64,000 bases of DNA from Smittia aterrima. Taxonomy: Eukaryota; Arthropoda; Insecta; Diptera; Chironomidae. The notes beneath the pieces were generated by a model. The model saw only the letters and a program-made list of their open reading frames with translations. It made no database searches and was not told where the DNA came from. The stretch is taken from assembly GCA_033063855.1 (NCBI GenBank), contig CP093830.1, positions 12,338,854-12,402,853 on the forward strand. The letters are read 5' to 3'. The translations under genes were made by a program, and so were the position numbers. The number at the start of each line of letters is the position of its first letter. Position 1 is the stretch's first letter. Shown piece after piece: positions 34,235 through 46,969 of the stretch.

Positions 34235-37121
34235 ATGAATTGGTGTAGATTATGTGGCGAGGAGAAGAGTCCTCTCGATTTTGTTGTCGAGCTAAGTGAT
34301 AAAGCAAACTCAAACTGGATATATTCAGAGTTAATCGAATTTCATACTCGCGTTTCATTAAAAACAAACAAACTCTTGCCACAAAGTATTTGCGAAGAGT
34401 GTCGAACTCAAGTTGACAACTTTGTTGCATTCTCAACAAGAATCCAAGCAGTTCAAGAAAACATCGACGCGATCGATGCTGACGCAACGACACAGAAAGA
34501 TCAGTCAACCAAAGCAAGTTTCATAATCAAATTAGCTTTAATTTCACTTAATATGTCTTTTCTTTTGTAGAAGCCAATCAAGAGAAAGAATGACGAGACT
34601 CAAAATGTTGGAGATTTGATCAAATTGGAGTTTGTTGATCTTCCTCCTCTGAAGCTTGAAATTGAATTTCTGGAATCGGAAGTTCTTTTAAATGGGGAAG
34701 TTCCTGACTCAGCCAGAGAAACTTTAAGTCTAGAAGTTTGGTCAAATTTCCTGTCAAATTGTGAAGCATGTCAAGTGACGGTTGACAACTTTGTTGACCT
34801 ACATTTACACCACGAGAACGCTCACAACAACGAGGATGTTGAAAATTCATGCAAACTCTGTGGCAAGAAATTTGAAAGAGTCTTCGAGTATTTGAATCAT
34901 TTAGCAAATAAACACGCCGAGCACCTCAAGCACTGCTGTCTTGTTTGTGATGGAATGTTTTATGATCTAACATCACTGCTGAATCATTTTTCTCAAGAAC
35001 ATAACAAAGAATCACTTCAGATATTTCAATGCTTACTTTGTGGAGAGTTTAACGATTCACTCGCAGCTTTGCGTGTTCATACGACTGAGAAACATCAAAG
35101 GCAGATAGAAAACTCCTTCAACAAGAGTGATGATGGAAGTTGTGAATCAAGAACAAGATTGAAAAGAAGTAGAAGAGATGGTCCAACTGAATATATTGAG
35201 AGGTCGGACGAAGAACATTCAAGCTCCGATGAAGATTCTGATGATAAACCAAAGCGAAATCATGAAAGAAGTCGAAAGTCTCGAGGAAGTAAAAGAGGAA
35301 ACACAACAGTACAAAGAAAAATATTTGGACCGGAAATCGATTCTTTTGAGAAACTTTTCGCTGATGAAATTAAAGGTCTCTCGCAGTTCAAATCTTCGCT
35401 ACATTTGAACGTTAATGACGAATTTATGCTTCCAAATGGAGAAATCCCTGAAGAATACGCTCTCGCCGTTAGTGACATTCGTTGGAAAGACTTGTTGAGC
35501 TGTGGAATCTGCAAAGTAAGCTACAGCGACATAGGCGATCTCCTTACTCATGCCGACAACAAACACAGCACGCGATCAAAACTTTTTCACTGTCAAAGCT
35601 GCGAAGGAGAATTCAGTGCCGTCTGCGAAAGTCCTTTAATTAATCACATGATAGAACGACATTATTACGAGCACTTAAAGTTTTGCTGTCTAGTTTGCTC
35701 GAAAATGTTTTACAATCTTCCACTTCTAATGGCGCATTACAAAACTCATACGAAAAAGTTTGAGGTTCTCGCGTGTTTGATTTGTGGATGGTACGCAAAG
35801 ACATTGGACGACTTGAAAGAACACAAGAGCATTCACTTGTCGTCGGAGAAGTCGGAAAATCAAGAACTCTGTGAAAAAGTTTACGAAAGATTCAAGAGTG
35901 GACTGGAGCCATCTGGGCGTAATCACTGTGTCGCTGAGTATGAGAGAAATCCTGATGGGACTGTGACAAATGAATGCCAGCAGAGATTTAATGTTGATTG
36001 GAGTTTCGGACGCTATGACTGCTCAATCTGTGATGTTCAATTCTCAAATCCTTTCGAAATATTCGTTCACTATCGCCTTAAACACACTGTCGCTAACATC
36101 AGCAACCCCAAGGATATTTCTAAGAAGATTTATTCGTGTTCGCTATGCACTGACAAGAAGGATTTTACGAATCTCTTCACGTTCGTCAATCACGCAACGT
36201 CGAAACATTTGGATAATGCAAAATTTGTTTGCATTTGTTGCTCGAAAGTATTTTGGAATTATCTCGCTCTTGCTGATCACTATAAAGATGTTCATACGAC
36301 GTTTCCTTGCATTTTCTGTTGTCATTGCGGAAAGATTTTCATGAACGTGTCAGTTGCGTCTTCTCACTTCAGAACGCTTAATCTCTTCCGAACGCCTGAA
36401 GAACGAAAACTGCTCAAGGAAGGAAAGATTTTAGATGAGATGAGTCACATCTGTCATGTCTGTGCACGAAGCTTCAAGAATCGAGGGACTTTACTGAATC
36501 ACGTGAAAACTCATGAGACCATCGAACCTTCTGAGCTGTTGCAATGCCACATTTGCAGTAAATTGTAAGAATATCAAAATTTAATCTTTCTCATGATCTA
36601 ACGTTTTAATATTCCAGTTACAAGAACAAATACAAACTCCAGCAACACATGGTTTGCCATGAAGATCTTCGAAGCTGGAAGTGCAAAGCTTGCGGTCAAG
36701 CGTTCAATTACAAGAAACTTCTTCAACGACATATTCAAGTAATTTTGTAATCCTTCAATTCTGAGTGACTTACTAATTTCCTTTTTACTAGGCGGTCCAT
36801 GAAAACGAGCGAGCATTCGGATGCACCTTCTGTGAAAAGCGATTCAACTCGAAATATGATTTAAAAGTAAGACAAACATATTCAACGTTTAACAAATGAC
36901 TTATCTCATTTAAATCAACACAGGTTCACGTTCGTCTTCATACTGGTGAGATGCCGTATCAATGTCCAGTTCCCGATTGCGATGCGAAATATCCAGCTTG
37001 GAGTAATCTCTTTAAACATTGTCAGTCTCGGCACAAACTTGATATTCGTTCTGATGGTTATAAAAAGCTGAAAGCAACTCAAAAATCTCAGAAAAATGTT
37101 GAGGAATATGAATCAGACTGA
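34235..37121 (+). CDS. ZAD zinc-finger protein 2, tandem paralogue lacking one module
   Basis: Head-to-tail paralogue starting 168 bp after the stop of ZAD gene 1. Exons 34235-34513, 34571-36564, 36618-36738, 36792-36866 and 36924-37121 give 888 residues; intron positions match gene 1. The start is taken as MNWCRLCGEE, matching MNLCRLCGEE of gene 1; an upstream in-frame ATG exists at 34175. The ZAD ligands are present. It has three four-finger modules (34620-35110, 35390-35860, 35930-36380), corresponding to modules A, C and D of gene 1; module B is absent. The linker at 35110-35350 is Ser/Asp/Lys/Arg-rich. Five C-terminal fingers are conserved. The first intron uses GC as donor (AAA then GCAAGT at 34514), needed for frame and homology. 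Confidence 0.9.
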
Positions 37122-37319
37122 ATTTGAAGAATGATTGCTTTAGAATAAAAATTATGGATGCGACTCTTAAATTGAGATTCCGTTTCACGAGCTCTCTCAT
37201 TTGTTTTTAACAATTCTCTTTCAGCCTTTGTCAACGAACGAGTTGAGACTGAAACAATAGAAAAAGGCTTCAGTTGCCATTTAGTCGTCAACGTGTTAAT
37301 GTGCTCGAGTTATTTTAAA

Positions 37320-37823
37320 ATGTCTAGTGTAAGGCTTACATCAATTTCCTTGACACTCTTAATAAGTAATCTCTTTTAGAAACTACCAAAACCAGCCAAG
37401 GAATGCTTTATAACTCCTTTAAGGAACGCGAAACCCGGACCAAGAACGCCAAATCAAGTTTCGGTTCCAACGCCATCCACAAATAAGAAATACGCTCACA
37501 TTCAATCAAAAGTTATTAGTCGTTGGACGCCTCAAGAAATGCAGAAAGTTGGAGTCAAAAGGTTCTTTGAACGAAAAGGAGGTTCATCTGCTTCAACTTC
37601 AGCTTCGAGCTCTGCAGCCACTTCGCCAGACTTGGCTATGATGAGAACCTGTACGGAACATAGCATCTTTATTAACAGAGGTAAGCTGCCTCCTCGTCGA
37701 CATCCAACTTATGAAATAATAGGAGAAGATTTTGCTGCAAGATTGAGAGAGCTTAAAGAAGGAATAAGCAAGAATTGTAATGAAGCTCCTGAAGTTATCA
37801 TATCAGAGCCAAACAACATTTAG
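37320..37823 (+). CDS. Small unknown protein, 150 residues
   Basis: Exon 1 carries only ATG-TCT-AGT (37320-37328) before a GTAAGG donor. Exon 2 is 37380-37823. The protein starts MSS-KLPKPAKECFITPLRNAKPG, is Pro/Lys-rich and looks disordered, then has VISRWTPQEMQKVGVKRFFERK, a Ser/Ala run (SASTSASSSAATS) and HPTYEIIGEDFAARLRELKEG. No family recognised. It starts 198 bp after ZAD gene 2 and ends about 100 bp from the convergent coiled-coil gene. If the 9-nt exon is wrong, the fallback start is Met at 37539 (94 residues). Confidence 0.65.
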
Positions 37824-37928
37824 ATAAGATTTCTCATTCTGTTTAATTTGACTATCGTTCTGCGAAACTTACAATCAGAGAGAATCTTTCATAATAAATT
37901 TTGCTTTGAAGTTTGTTTCTAGAAAATT

Positions 37929-40708
37929 TCATTTCTTCTGAATACGTCGAGAGATTGTTACGCACTTTGACGGCTTGTCAGCAGACTTTTCATTAATTTC
38001 CGACGATCGAGCTCTCGGTTTGTTTTTGGATCCTCTCGAAGATTGTTGGCGACTACCGCAACGAAGAATCGATGGAAGAGTCTTGCATGAACTCACGTCG
38101 AAGTCTTTTACAGGAACAAAATCCAAATCCAAAGCTGTCATCAATGAATCCGAAAGATTATACTTTACTCGAATGTCATCGGCCATTTTGGTGTAATAAT
38201 CGACAGGGACTTCATCGACGTTTGGTAATTTTTTTGCTTGCATCATTGAAACGCGAACTCGATTGTGCAAGTCACTAAGCTCGTCAGGACATAACGAACA
38301 AAGACCAAACTTCGAAGCCTTTCTCAATAAGATATCGCCACAATCAGTATCCAATGACCAATTGCATTCGCAAGGCTTTTCAGAAGAGTCACGATCGCAT
38401 TCTGCCTTCTTCAATTTCTTCTCGTAACGTTGAATCGTTTCCATTTTCTCTTTTTGTAATGTCATGTAATTGTTCTTAAGTTGCTTCAGACAGTTTTTAA
38501 GGAACTCGCGATCTTGTCCATTGTCACAAGTCTGAGGACGATTTGCTGGCGATGAACCGCAGTCTATTTGATTCTTTCTTCGATTGCACAATTGATCGGC
38601 AAGAGATTTTGCATATTTCTTGTGTTCGTTGACTTCAATCTCCAACTCACAGACTCGTTTAGTCAATCGAGCGTTTTCATTTTTAAATTTACTACAATTG
38701 TCTTGAAGATCATTGAGTTGGCTTGAACGGCTTGTTTGATCTCGTTGAATGCATTTCAACTTGCCATTGAGCTTTTCACAATGATCCTTGAGATTTTGCA
38801 ACTCTTTTAGCTCATCCTGTGCAACTTTGAGCTCCTTTTGCATGCGTTTTGTCTTTTCAAGCTCGGCCTTCAGTTCTTGCTTGAGCAGACACAGTTCGTC
38901 GTCTTTATCACAAATTGTTGAACGAAAATTCGATTGCAGTTCTTCTATCTCATCAGCATGACCACATTTAAGTTCTTTCTCGAGACAAGAGTTAGATTCT
39001 CGCTCCTTTTCTAGATCGCTCATTAGCAATCCCATATTTTCAATCTCTTTCTTGTATCGAGTCAGTTCTTTGTCGAGACAAGAGTTTTCGCGTCTTAACT
39101 TTTGAATTTCCTCGCAAGACATCTCATCTCTTAACCGTTTAGCTTCTGCCGTCATTTCTGAGCTTGATGAATCTGATGAACATTGAAGGTTTTCACAACG
39201 TTCGTCGCATGGGTCATGAACTGAATCCGATGAATCAATACAATCAAGAATAGGATCTGCTTGCTTTCCGCAGTTTTTGCTCGAGCTCTTTGAGAGATCG
39301 CCGCAACAACAACTTTCTATGCCGCACTTGCAACTTGATTTGCGTGTATCGCTCAACTGACGAACGATTGACTGAACTTTTCCTGGTTTCACGCACGGTT
39401 CATCTTCAAGAGTGTTGCATCCTCCAATAGCTCGTCGACTTGAGCTTTCAGATGCATCGTTTTGCATTCGACGATTTATGCAATCGATGTAGACATCACG
39501 TTCCTTCAATGCCATCTCTTGATGTTCGACTGTGTTCTAAGAAAATGTTAGGGAGTTAGAGATTGAAATAGGAAATCTCCAATTTCTTACGATGACTTCT
39601 TCACAATGTCGTTCCGACTCATTTAATTGGCATTCAAGTAGGGCGATCTTTTGTCTAAGCTCGGCAACCTGCTTTTCATTCATATCACTTCGTGCCATCT
39701 TTTCTTTAAGTTCCAACAATCGGCTCTCAGCTTCTTCATAATTTGTCTGAAATAAAAATTGTTATCAACGTTCCATTATACGTGTCAAGGACTTTACCTT
39801 ATACAAGATAAGCTCGGCTTCCATTACATCAATTGTTCGACACTTCTCGCGAAGAAAATTTCTTTCAGCTTCAGTCCCTGTGTTCTTTTTGATTTCTGCT
39901 TCTAGAATCGATTCACTTCGTTCCAACTCGTCAGCATATTTGTGACATTGCTTGCATGCTGAATCGAGTCGTTTCTTGGAACCATTATCACCGGAAGCTC
40001 CATGACCGCAACGCTCGAGTTCTCTTCTTAAATGGACAAGATCTTGCTCCATCCTATCAGCTTGGTCAGCTCGACATTTCAATTTCTGCAAGACATTTGA
40101 ATATCCCACCAATTTACACAATTGACTTTTCAAATTATCTCTTTCTTGTTCAACATTATCAAGCATCTCAGAGCGTCTCTTAGTTTCATTCCAATCATCG
40201 TGACTTGGAAGCATTTTTGACATTGATTGAATTTGTTTCTCCTTTTCACTCGCCTCATCTCTCAACTGAAGAATTTGAGCTTTCGAACCTCTAAGTTGTG
40301 ATTCAATTTTTCGATTCTTCTTGGAAATATCATTCATGTTATCGAGTTTTTGCGATGATTGCTTGAAGAGCTTGTGCATTTTATCAAGTTCAACATCTTT
40401 AGCCTGAAAAAGAAAGTTTCCGTTGGTTACTTGATTTGACGACAACGGAAAGTACCAACTTTAAGTTCCTTGTTGAGCTCTTGAATCTGTTTGGCCATCT
40501 CTTGCTGTGACATTGACACTCCAGCAACTGAATTAGATCCATCTCCGCTAACTCGTTTGACAATATCAAGGATGTATTGACTCTTCTCGTTTTTATCTAG
40601 CGAATATGCTCGAGGATCTTCAACAGAGCTATAACGTTTGAGAGCTGCATCGCTTCTCTTCTTGATGGCGTCCCTGATTGCGAAATCGTAAATCCCTTGA
40701 AAAGCCAT
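37929..40708 (-). CDS. Long coiled-coil protein with a Cys-rich patch
   Basis: Exons 40708-40460, 40403-39798, 39746-39591 and 39536-37929 give 872 residues. The first donor is GTTGGT, weak but required by frame. Most of the sequence is heptad-rich coiled coil (for example LDKMHKLFKQSSQKLDNM, ELKAELEKTKRMQKELK). It is broken near residue 400-430 by a Cys-rich stretch (SSCKCGIESCCCGDLS) and followed by more coiled coil and a basic, Ser-rich tail. A conserved-looking segment, ASKFGLCSLCPDELSDLHNRVRVSM, precedes the tail. This architecture fits centrosomal, ciliary-base or sperm structural proteins, but I do not recognise a named family. Confidence 0.85.
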
Positions 40709-41589
40709 TTCGAAAATTTGTTTTCACTGAATTCGTTTTCCTTTATTTGCAAATTAAATTATTCTGGATTCCGTTTATCAGCCGGAAACGAGGACGCAAA
40801 AGAAACAAAACTTAATCTTTTAGTCTTCTCTTCACATAAAATTTTTGTTTTAAATTAATTTATCGCCTTCTAAAAAAAATCATCGACTACTAAGGATTAA
40901 TTGAATGAAAATTTAATTTTTTTAACAACGACATGAAAATCAGCAAAACTCCGTTCAATTGTCACTTGTAAAAAAATATGTTAGATAAATTGATTTCTTC
41001 TTCAAGGGTTCCTAAGCATCGCTCATTATCTACAATTCAATAAATTCAAACGTTTTTGAATTCAAAATCTATTGTAAAGGATGAACGAAGCAGTCGCGGA
41101 AAGCGTGAGCAGACGAATGATGGGAAAAGTCTCATTAACCAGTCGAAGCCTAAAAAATTTCTATTTCAGTAACTAAAGCATTAAAATTAGCCACAAGAAT
41201 TCTCATCATTCCCGCTCACGCCAATCAATCGCGACAATGATTTACAAGCGAGAGACCTGCCTAATCTTTCATATGTGCCGCCCTCCTTACATTACTAACT
41301 AGATAGCGATGATAAAATTTAATTAATATAGAAAAGAAGAAACATTTTCAAACAACGGATTCGTTCCTTTCGGTGATTCGAAAGCTTTTGACGAGGACGA
41401 GGATAAGAAATTCACAAGAAAAAGAGTTGTCCACATTAAAAGCACTCGACCCATTCCGAAAGAAACGAGCAAGAAAAGTTCACTTATAAATCTAATTAAA
41501 TTATTATTTTTTGCTTCATCCGCCATCATCTTCTTTTAGTTTTGTTGCTGCTGTTTATTTGTTAAATGAACCTAATAGCGTCGTGCGCG
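40709..41589. other. Intergenic, no gene seen
   Basis: About 880 bases holding the promoter of the coiled-coil gene and the 3' UTR of AKAP1. The minus-strand open frame at 41323-41529 is hydrophobic in part but has no splice or start context that I trust. Confidence 0.5.
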
Positions 41590-43545
41590 TTATCCTTCTT
41601 GTTCTACCCATTCGGCCAACTGACGTGCGCACAGTTCTTGATTAATGAACAGTACATTCTGGAATTGTATAAAATTAATTAGATATAAAAAATAATATGA
41701 AAACTTTTAATGCACAACTTACATCCTTGGTAATTGAAGCGAACAAATAAACTTCAGGCAAATTATCTTCGGTGTATCCGCAAATTTGCGCTTGTAAGAT
41801 ACGACCAGTTGAATATCTTTGAATCGTATCGGCAGCTTCCTTAGACCACTCTTCTCCGTTTGGTGCACGAATATTGCTCATGACACACTCGATTGCTTGG
41901 AACGGAACTGACATGAAGTCAGCGTGGATTTGACGTAGCTCTGATGAGCCAACGCTCAAGTATCCACCGAAGTCCAAGTACTTTACGATGGAAGTCTTTG
42001 AATCTGAGCTATGAGAAATAATTTGAACGCGATACCAGTTGCTCTGTACACAGAGAGCACAAATTGCGCTGTCAATAATTTCTGGCAACTCTGGGGCAGT
42101 TGTACGTGAGTACCACTGGTTCATGCGACTTTGAAGCGATGACAAAGAGGGAAATGAGGGATGGAGAGGCTGTTGAAGGAAAACGTGTCCACCCGAGACA
42201 ATGCTACTGATTGTGACATCATTGTTAATTCCTTCTATGAGTTGTAACTAAAAGATTGAACAAAAGTAAGAATCTGATGATTGCAAATGAACATGTTTAA
42301 ACTTACATGTAATGTGGAAGCATTGAATGTTGGTACGACTCTATTGTTAGACGTGACAAAGATTCTCTCCAAAGTCAAATGTGGATAACGTTTCTCTGGC
42401 AATTTCTGACGAATCATCTTCAGGGCAGCATCAACCTCCGATTGTGTTCCTTCGATCGAACAAACTCTTTGTCTCTTCGGACCGTGAGCAGCTTTGCGGA
42501 CAATTACGGTTGCACCAGTCTTTTCCTTGATTGATGTTACGACTGTTCCGCGATAGCCGATGAGACATCCAACATAACTCATTGGAACGATGAAGTCGTA
42601 TGTGATTTGTGGTGCACCAATTGATTGAGGTGGGCTTGATCCTTGTCCGGAGTCTCCTGAATGCATGCTACATACTGAGAGCGATGGGCTCGCAATTTGT
42701 GGTTCTGTACATGATGGTGCCTGGTTCTTTTGAGGAATTTCGGTTGTAGTAGATGTTGCGGCAACAACTTCAGCATCCTCCATGACGCATCCATTATCAG
42801 CAACATTCGTTGTATCATCAACTTTCGAGCTTACTTCCATCTTTGCAGATTCGTCGGATTCTGTTTGAGTGTATTTGCGCTCTCTGAAAGAATTCTCCGG
42901 GGAGATTTTGGCTTCCTTCGTACCTTTAATAACAACTGGTTCAACCTTTGGCTGGCTTCGATTCGTGTCGAAGCGCGAACGATATAATGGCGAGTCAGCT
43001 GGAGTTGGTGACTCGTTCCAATCGAGACTCGAAACAGGGTCTTCAATGAGCAACAAATGCTTAATGTCAGACTCTTGCGGTTTCAACTTCAGAATTTCAC
43101 AGTCGATTTCTTGTTCAGTGACTCGTTTCGGTGGCGAACGAGGATTTGGCGCAATATCAATTGGTGCCGATTTGCCCAACGACGATGAGCTTGATGCGGC
43201 ACTGCCTGGGCTTTGGCTTTGTTGTTTTCCGTTGGATGATTGGTTTCCTGGCGTCGTTTGTTTTTCAATATTTAACTTCAGTTGCTTCTTTTGCTGTATT
43301 GGCGTTCCAATGGGCAATGATTCACTGTGCTGACTATTGAGTGCTGAGTATGCTTGATCACTTAACTCCTGATTATCACCTAGACCTTCACCTAATATTT
43401 TACACGATTTGTTGCTACTTTGCTGATTTTTACCGCCGCTGTCACAAACGGCACGGCCACCCTTTTTGCGTCTCAACCAGACGTAACCGATGATCAGTGC
43501 TAAGCTGGGCAATGTAAGGTATAAGATGGGACGATTTGAAATCAT
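41590..43545 (-). CDS. Akap1: A-kinase anchor protein 1 (KH + Tudor, mitochondrial outer membrane)
   Basis: Tethers protein kinase A and mRNAs to the mitochondrial surface in known homologues. Exons 43545-42307, 42247-41723 and 41658-41590 give 610 residues. The N-terminus (PILYLTLPSLALIIGYVWLRRKKGG) is a single membrane anchor followed by basic residues, typical of outer-membrane signal anchors. A long disordered Ser/Gln region follows. A single KH domain (DFIVPMSYVGCLIGYRGTVV, GxxG loop IGYRG near residue 333) runs to about 390. One Tudor domain (NWYRVQI...VKYLDFGGYLSV) lies in exon 2, and the C-terminus is QELCARQLAEWVEQEG. One KH plus one Tudor with this anchor separates it from the two-KH papi/TDRKH family. 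I did not identify the PKA-binding helix with certainty. Confidence 0.9.
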
Positions 43546-46500
43546 TACGTAGTGCCAGATTGGTTATTCTGAAATAGAAGAAGGTTGACATTGTTTGATT
43601 AGATATACTTGATAAACGTTCCATAGCCTACATTGAGAAACAACTGAATCAACAAATGATAATTTAAGAACTTGTGTTGTCAAAGAATTTCACAATTCTA
43701 TTAAATACGAAAAAACCAGTGACGTCATTTGATGTGACGAAGGACAACAAATTAAATCTGTCGAGTAGATTCTTAAAAACTTCAAGTAGATGGCTCAAGA
43801 ATCGTTAGCGAGAATTAGCATGGAGCATACATATTACCGACTGAACCGCGTGTTTTTCTCTTCTCTTTAGTTGAAAGCGAAACGAAAATAACTTTTTCTG
43901 TAGACGTGTTATATTAATCATTATATACATCGACGATCGCCACGTATATATGTTTCTACATGTTAATCATCGGAACTCATTTTTCGAATAAGCAGTTGAA
44001 CATTTATAAAAATGAATAAAAAAAGAGTCGCATATGATTTTATCAGAAAAGTTTGTGTGCTCGCACGGGGATAATTATTAGAGCGGTTTCCGTTTTAATT
44101 CTACATTCGGCGTGAAAATTTTTGTGTGAGAGTAATCGCCGATTGGAAGTCATGATAGAGCTAGACAAGCATGTTTGCCGCATGGATACTTTTTAGAACA
44201 TTGTAAAGTATCAAGAGACGAAGTGATGGAACTTTGAAACAATATTTTTGTTTTCATTTGGCGAACAAAGCGATGAGTCGTATTTTGAGTGATGGACATG
44301 AAAATCGACAACCAAACACATTTTACAACAGTAAAGCTATTAAGAATTGATAACCAATAAGTATCTGTCACGAAATTACTTAAACATCACACATTTATCG
44401 TGGAAATGTGTTTTATCAGTTCATACCGAGTTGGCCGCTAGAAGTTTGCGACGTATAAGTTGATAACGTGTCAGAGGGCAAATACAAAGTTGCATTTATA
44501 GTTCCAATGACGCTATTGACGCAACTTGAGATCCAGGAAGGGCTTTCGAATGGGAAAAACCGGTATCAAAGAAGAAAACGATCTCCAGCTTAGAGCAAAC
44601 TCTTCAAATATTTCGTCGAATGTGTTGGTAAACTCGTTTGGAATCGAAATTATCAAGAGAACCTGTTCTTGCTCTTTCGACATCATCTTGTTCCGCAATA
44701 GAATTTTCTTGATTTTCTTCTCGCTTCACTTGTCGTTCTTGATGATCATCAAGTCAAGCAACCGAAAATTACTTAATTTAAACGAAAAATATATTCTTGC
44801 CGCACGTTTGACTAAATATGGCCGATTTTACTTACATTTCCGCTGCGAGCACATGGCATCGTGCGAGAGCGAATCAACACGTCGTATATGAGCTTCACGG
44901 TATATTTTTATAGCTTTTATTAAACTTCTGAACGATTGCTATTGATAAGCGAAAGTCTGTTTCACTCGCCGAAAAAAAAAGTGTTATCAGTTCCGACCAG
45001 CAATGTTTCTCATTCCAACGAGCAAGTAAATAATATTATCTGGATCACAGAAGCTTCGAATAAAAATTTACTGCTGCCTTATTTTTCACTTTTTTATCAA
45101 AAAAAAAAATTGAAAGTATGTTTGAACACGTCAATATTTTTCGATCCACCAGCGACAAATTATAAACGAGAAATGAAGTTGTTCTATAGTCGCCGGTTTT
45201 CTTCGCCTGATTCCTTTCACGTGTGATCCAAAATGAGCGAGCAGAGAGCGAGACTCTCTGAACTTCACATTCTTTTCGTAAGTCTCATTCATGTTCACGT
45301 CGCCATTAAATGAATTGCTACACACAGCGAAAACAGGAAAAAGCCGGCAAAAACTTTTTGCGCAATGAATAACAACAAAAAACTACAGCCAAGCAGGCGG
45401 AAGATAATGTAAAGAGAAAAGAGATCTTTAAGACGTCTTCTACTTCTTCGCCTTGAGAAATTGAGAAGCGAAATTTCATCAGAAAAGGGAGACGACGAAA
45501 ATGTGTGTAAGATTTGGTTATGTGAAGTTCACGCAAGTACACAAATACAAGCGCCTGGATACTTCGAAAAATCATTGCTCGACGAAAGCGAGAAGAATGT
45601 GGACTTGATGGATCCAGCAAAAAATAAACAGTTACTGAGAACCCAGCATGAATTGGCTGAATCACCATCGAAATGATCTTCAAAATTTATGCAATCATGT
45701 TGATGAAACTCCTCACGCTTCTCTAGCGACTATAGTTTAAGCACCTTCGAGTCGAAAGACGTTTAATGGGAAAAGAAAATTGCGTAAAAAGAGAGTGGCA
45801 CATGATTTGTCGAAACAGACATAGGCGAAAGACCTTAATAAATTTCTTAGATTTTCTTCTTCCACCTCATTTCACTCTTCGTGTGTCTCTTTCGCAAATC
45901 CTTCTTTCGCTGTGGAGCTTCTAACAAATTTCTTCGTGGATTGAGTTCGGGAATGAGTCTTTACGAAAATACGTAATAAGCGAATAGAGAAAAAACGCAA
46001 TAGACCAGTCACACTCGCAAGAATTGATATTCTGGTGATATAAATTTTTACAAGGCCGCATTTTTGGGCCTTCGCAATATTCATGAGTTCTCAATCAGGA
46101 AATCATCTGGTGATAATAACTAAAGCGATCAAGAAACATTTTGCGGTTCTTTGTGATATACACTCAACATATTTCACGCCGCTTCCCCTATTAATGCTTC
46201 TTTTCGGCTCTTCGGCTATCCTCCCCTACATTATTTACGAAATATTCCTAACGAAAATAAACCTATATTCAGCTTCATTTGATACTCGTGAATAAATATT
46301 TCTTTATCAAAACGACTTCGGCAAAACAACTTGAAGTTGACGAAATTAATGAAACAAACGTAGAATTTGATCCGCTTGATAACAAATGAAATCGCAGCGA
46401 CAACAGAAACTAAAACTGTACGCAGGCATGGAAAATTCCTTTAGCAACGAGCGCAAACGAGCGAAAGACGAAGAGAAATATTGAAAGAAATGAAGGTTTT

Positions 46501-46969
46501 TTCAGGTTAGGCTTTCGTGGCTCAAGAAAATGTCTAAAAAAGGTTCATTATCTTAATCATTGTGATACATTCTCTTGTGAATGATTATTTTTAGAAGGCA
46601 AAATGCGTTAAATGCGAGTGCGAGCAATGTCGCGAGCCGAATTAGAAAAAAAATCTTTCGTGTTGTGAGAAAAATCTTCCGAGTCCGCGACGGAAAATTT
46701 TGATCAAGTTTTTAGGAATAAATATCGAGACTTACTTAATAATTTTGATAATTTACAGTAATCCAAGGTGATAGCAGTTATTTTCCGTAATTTTCCAAGA
46801 GTTTACGATAGTTTTAAGTCACTAACTTTAATAAAATATTTTAGCTTATTATTTCCACACGTTTTTAGTGAAACTCGCGTAGTTGCAACCCTTGATCTGT
46901 CGCGAAGGGCATGAAAATAAGTAAAAGTTCGGCGAAAAGTAAATAAAAGCTTATTTAAGGAAATAAGTG
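43546..46969. other. Intergenic, 3.4 kb, no gene seen
   Basis: Lies between the divergent starts of AKAP1 and mitochondrial EF-G2. Open frames such as 44526-44891 and 45318-45683 overlap on both strands and lack motifs. It may hold 5' non-coding exons of AKAP1. Confidence 0.5.

Noticed and set aside
35118..35306. Minus-strand ORF opposite the ZAD2 linker
   Set aside because: Mirror of the Lys/Glu/Asp-rich linker; no independent evidence.
42579..43333. Several ORFs overlapping AKAP1
   Set aside because: They are alternative frames of the Ser/Gln-rich disordered region of AKAP1.
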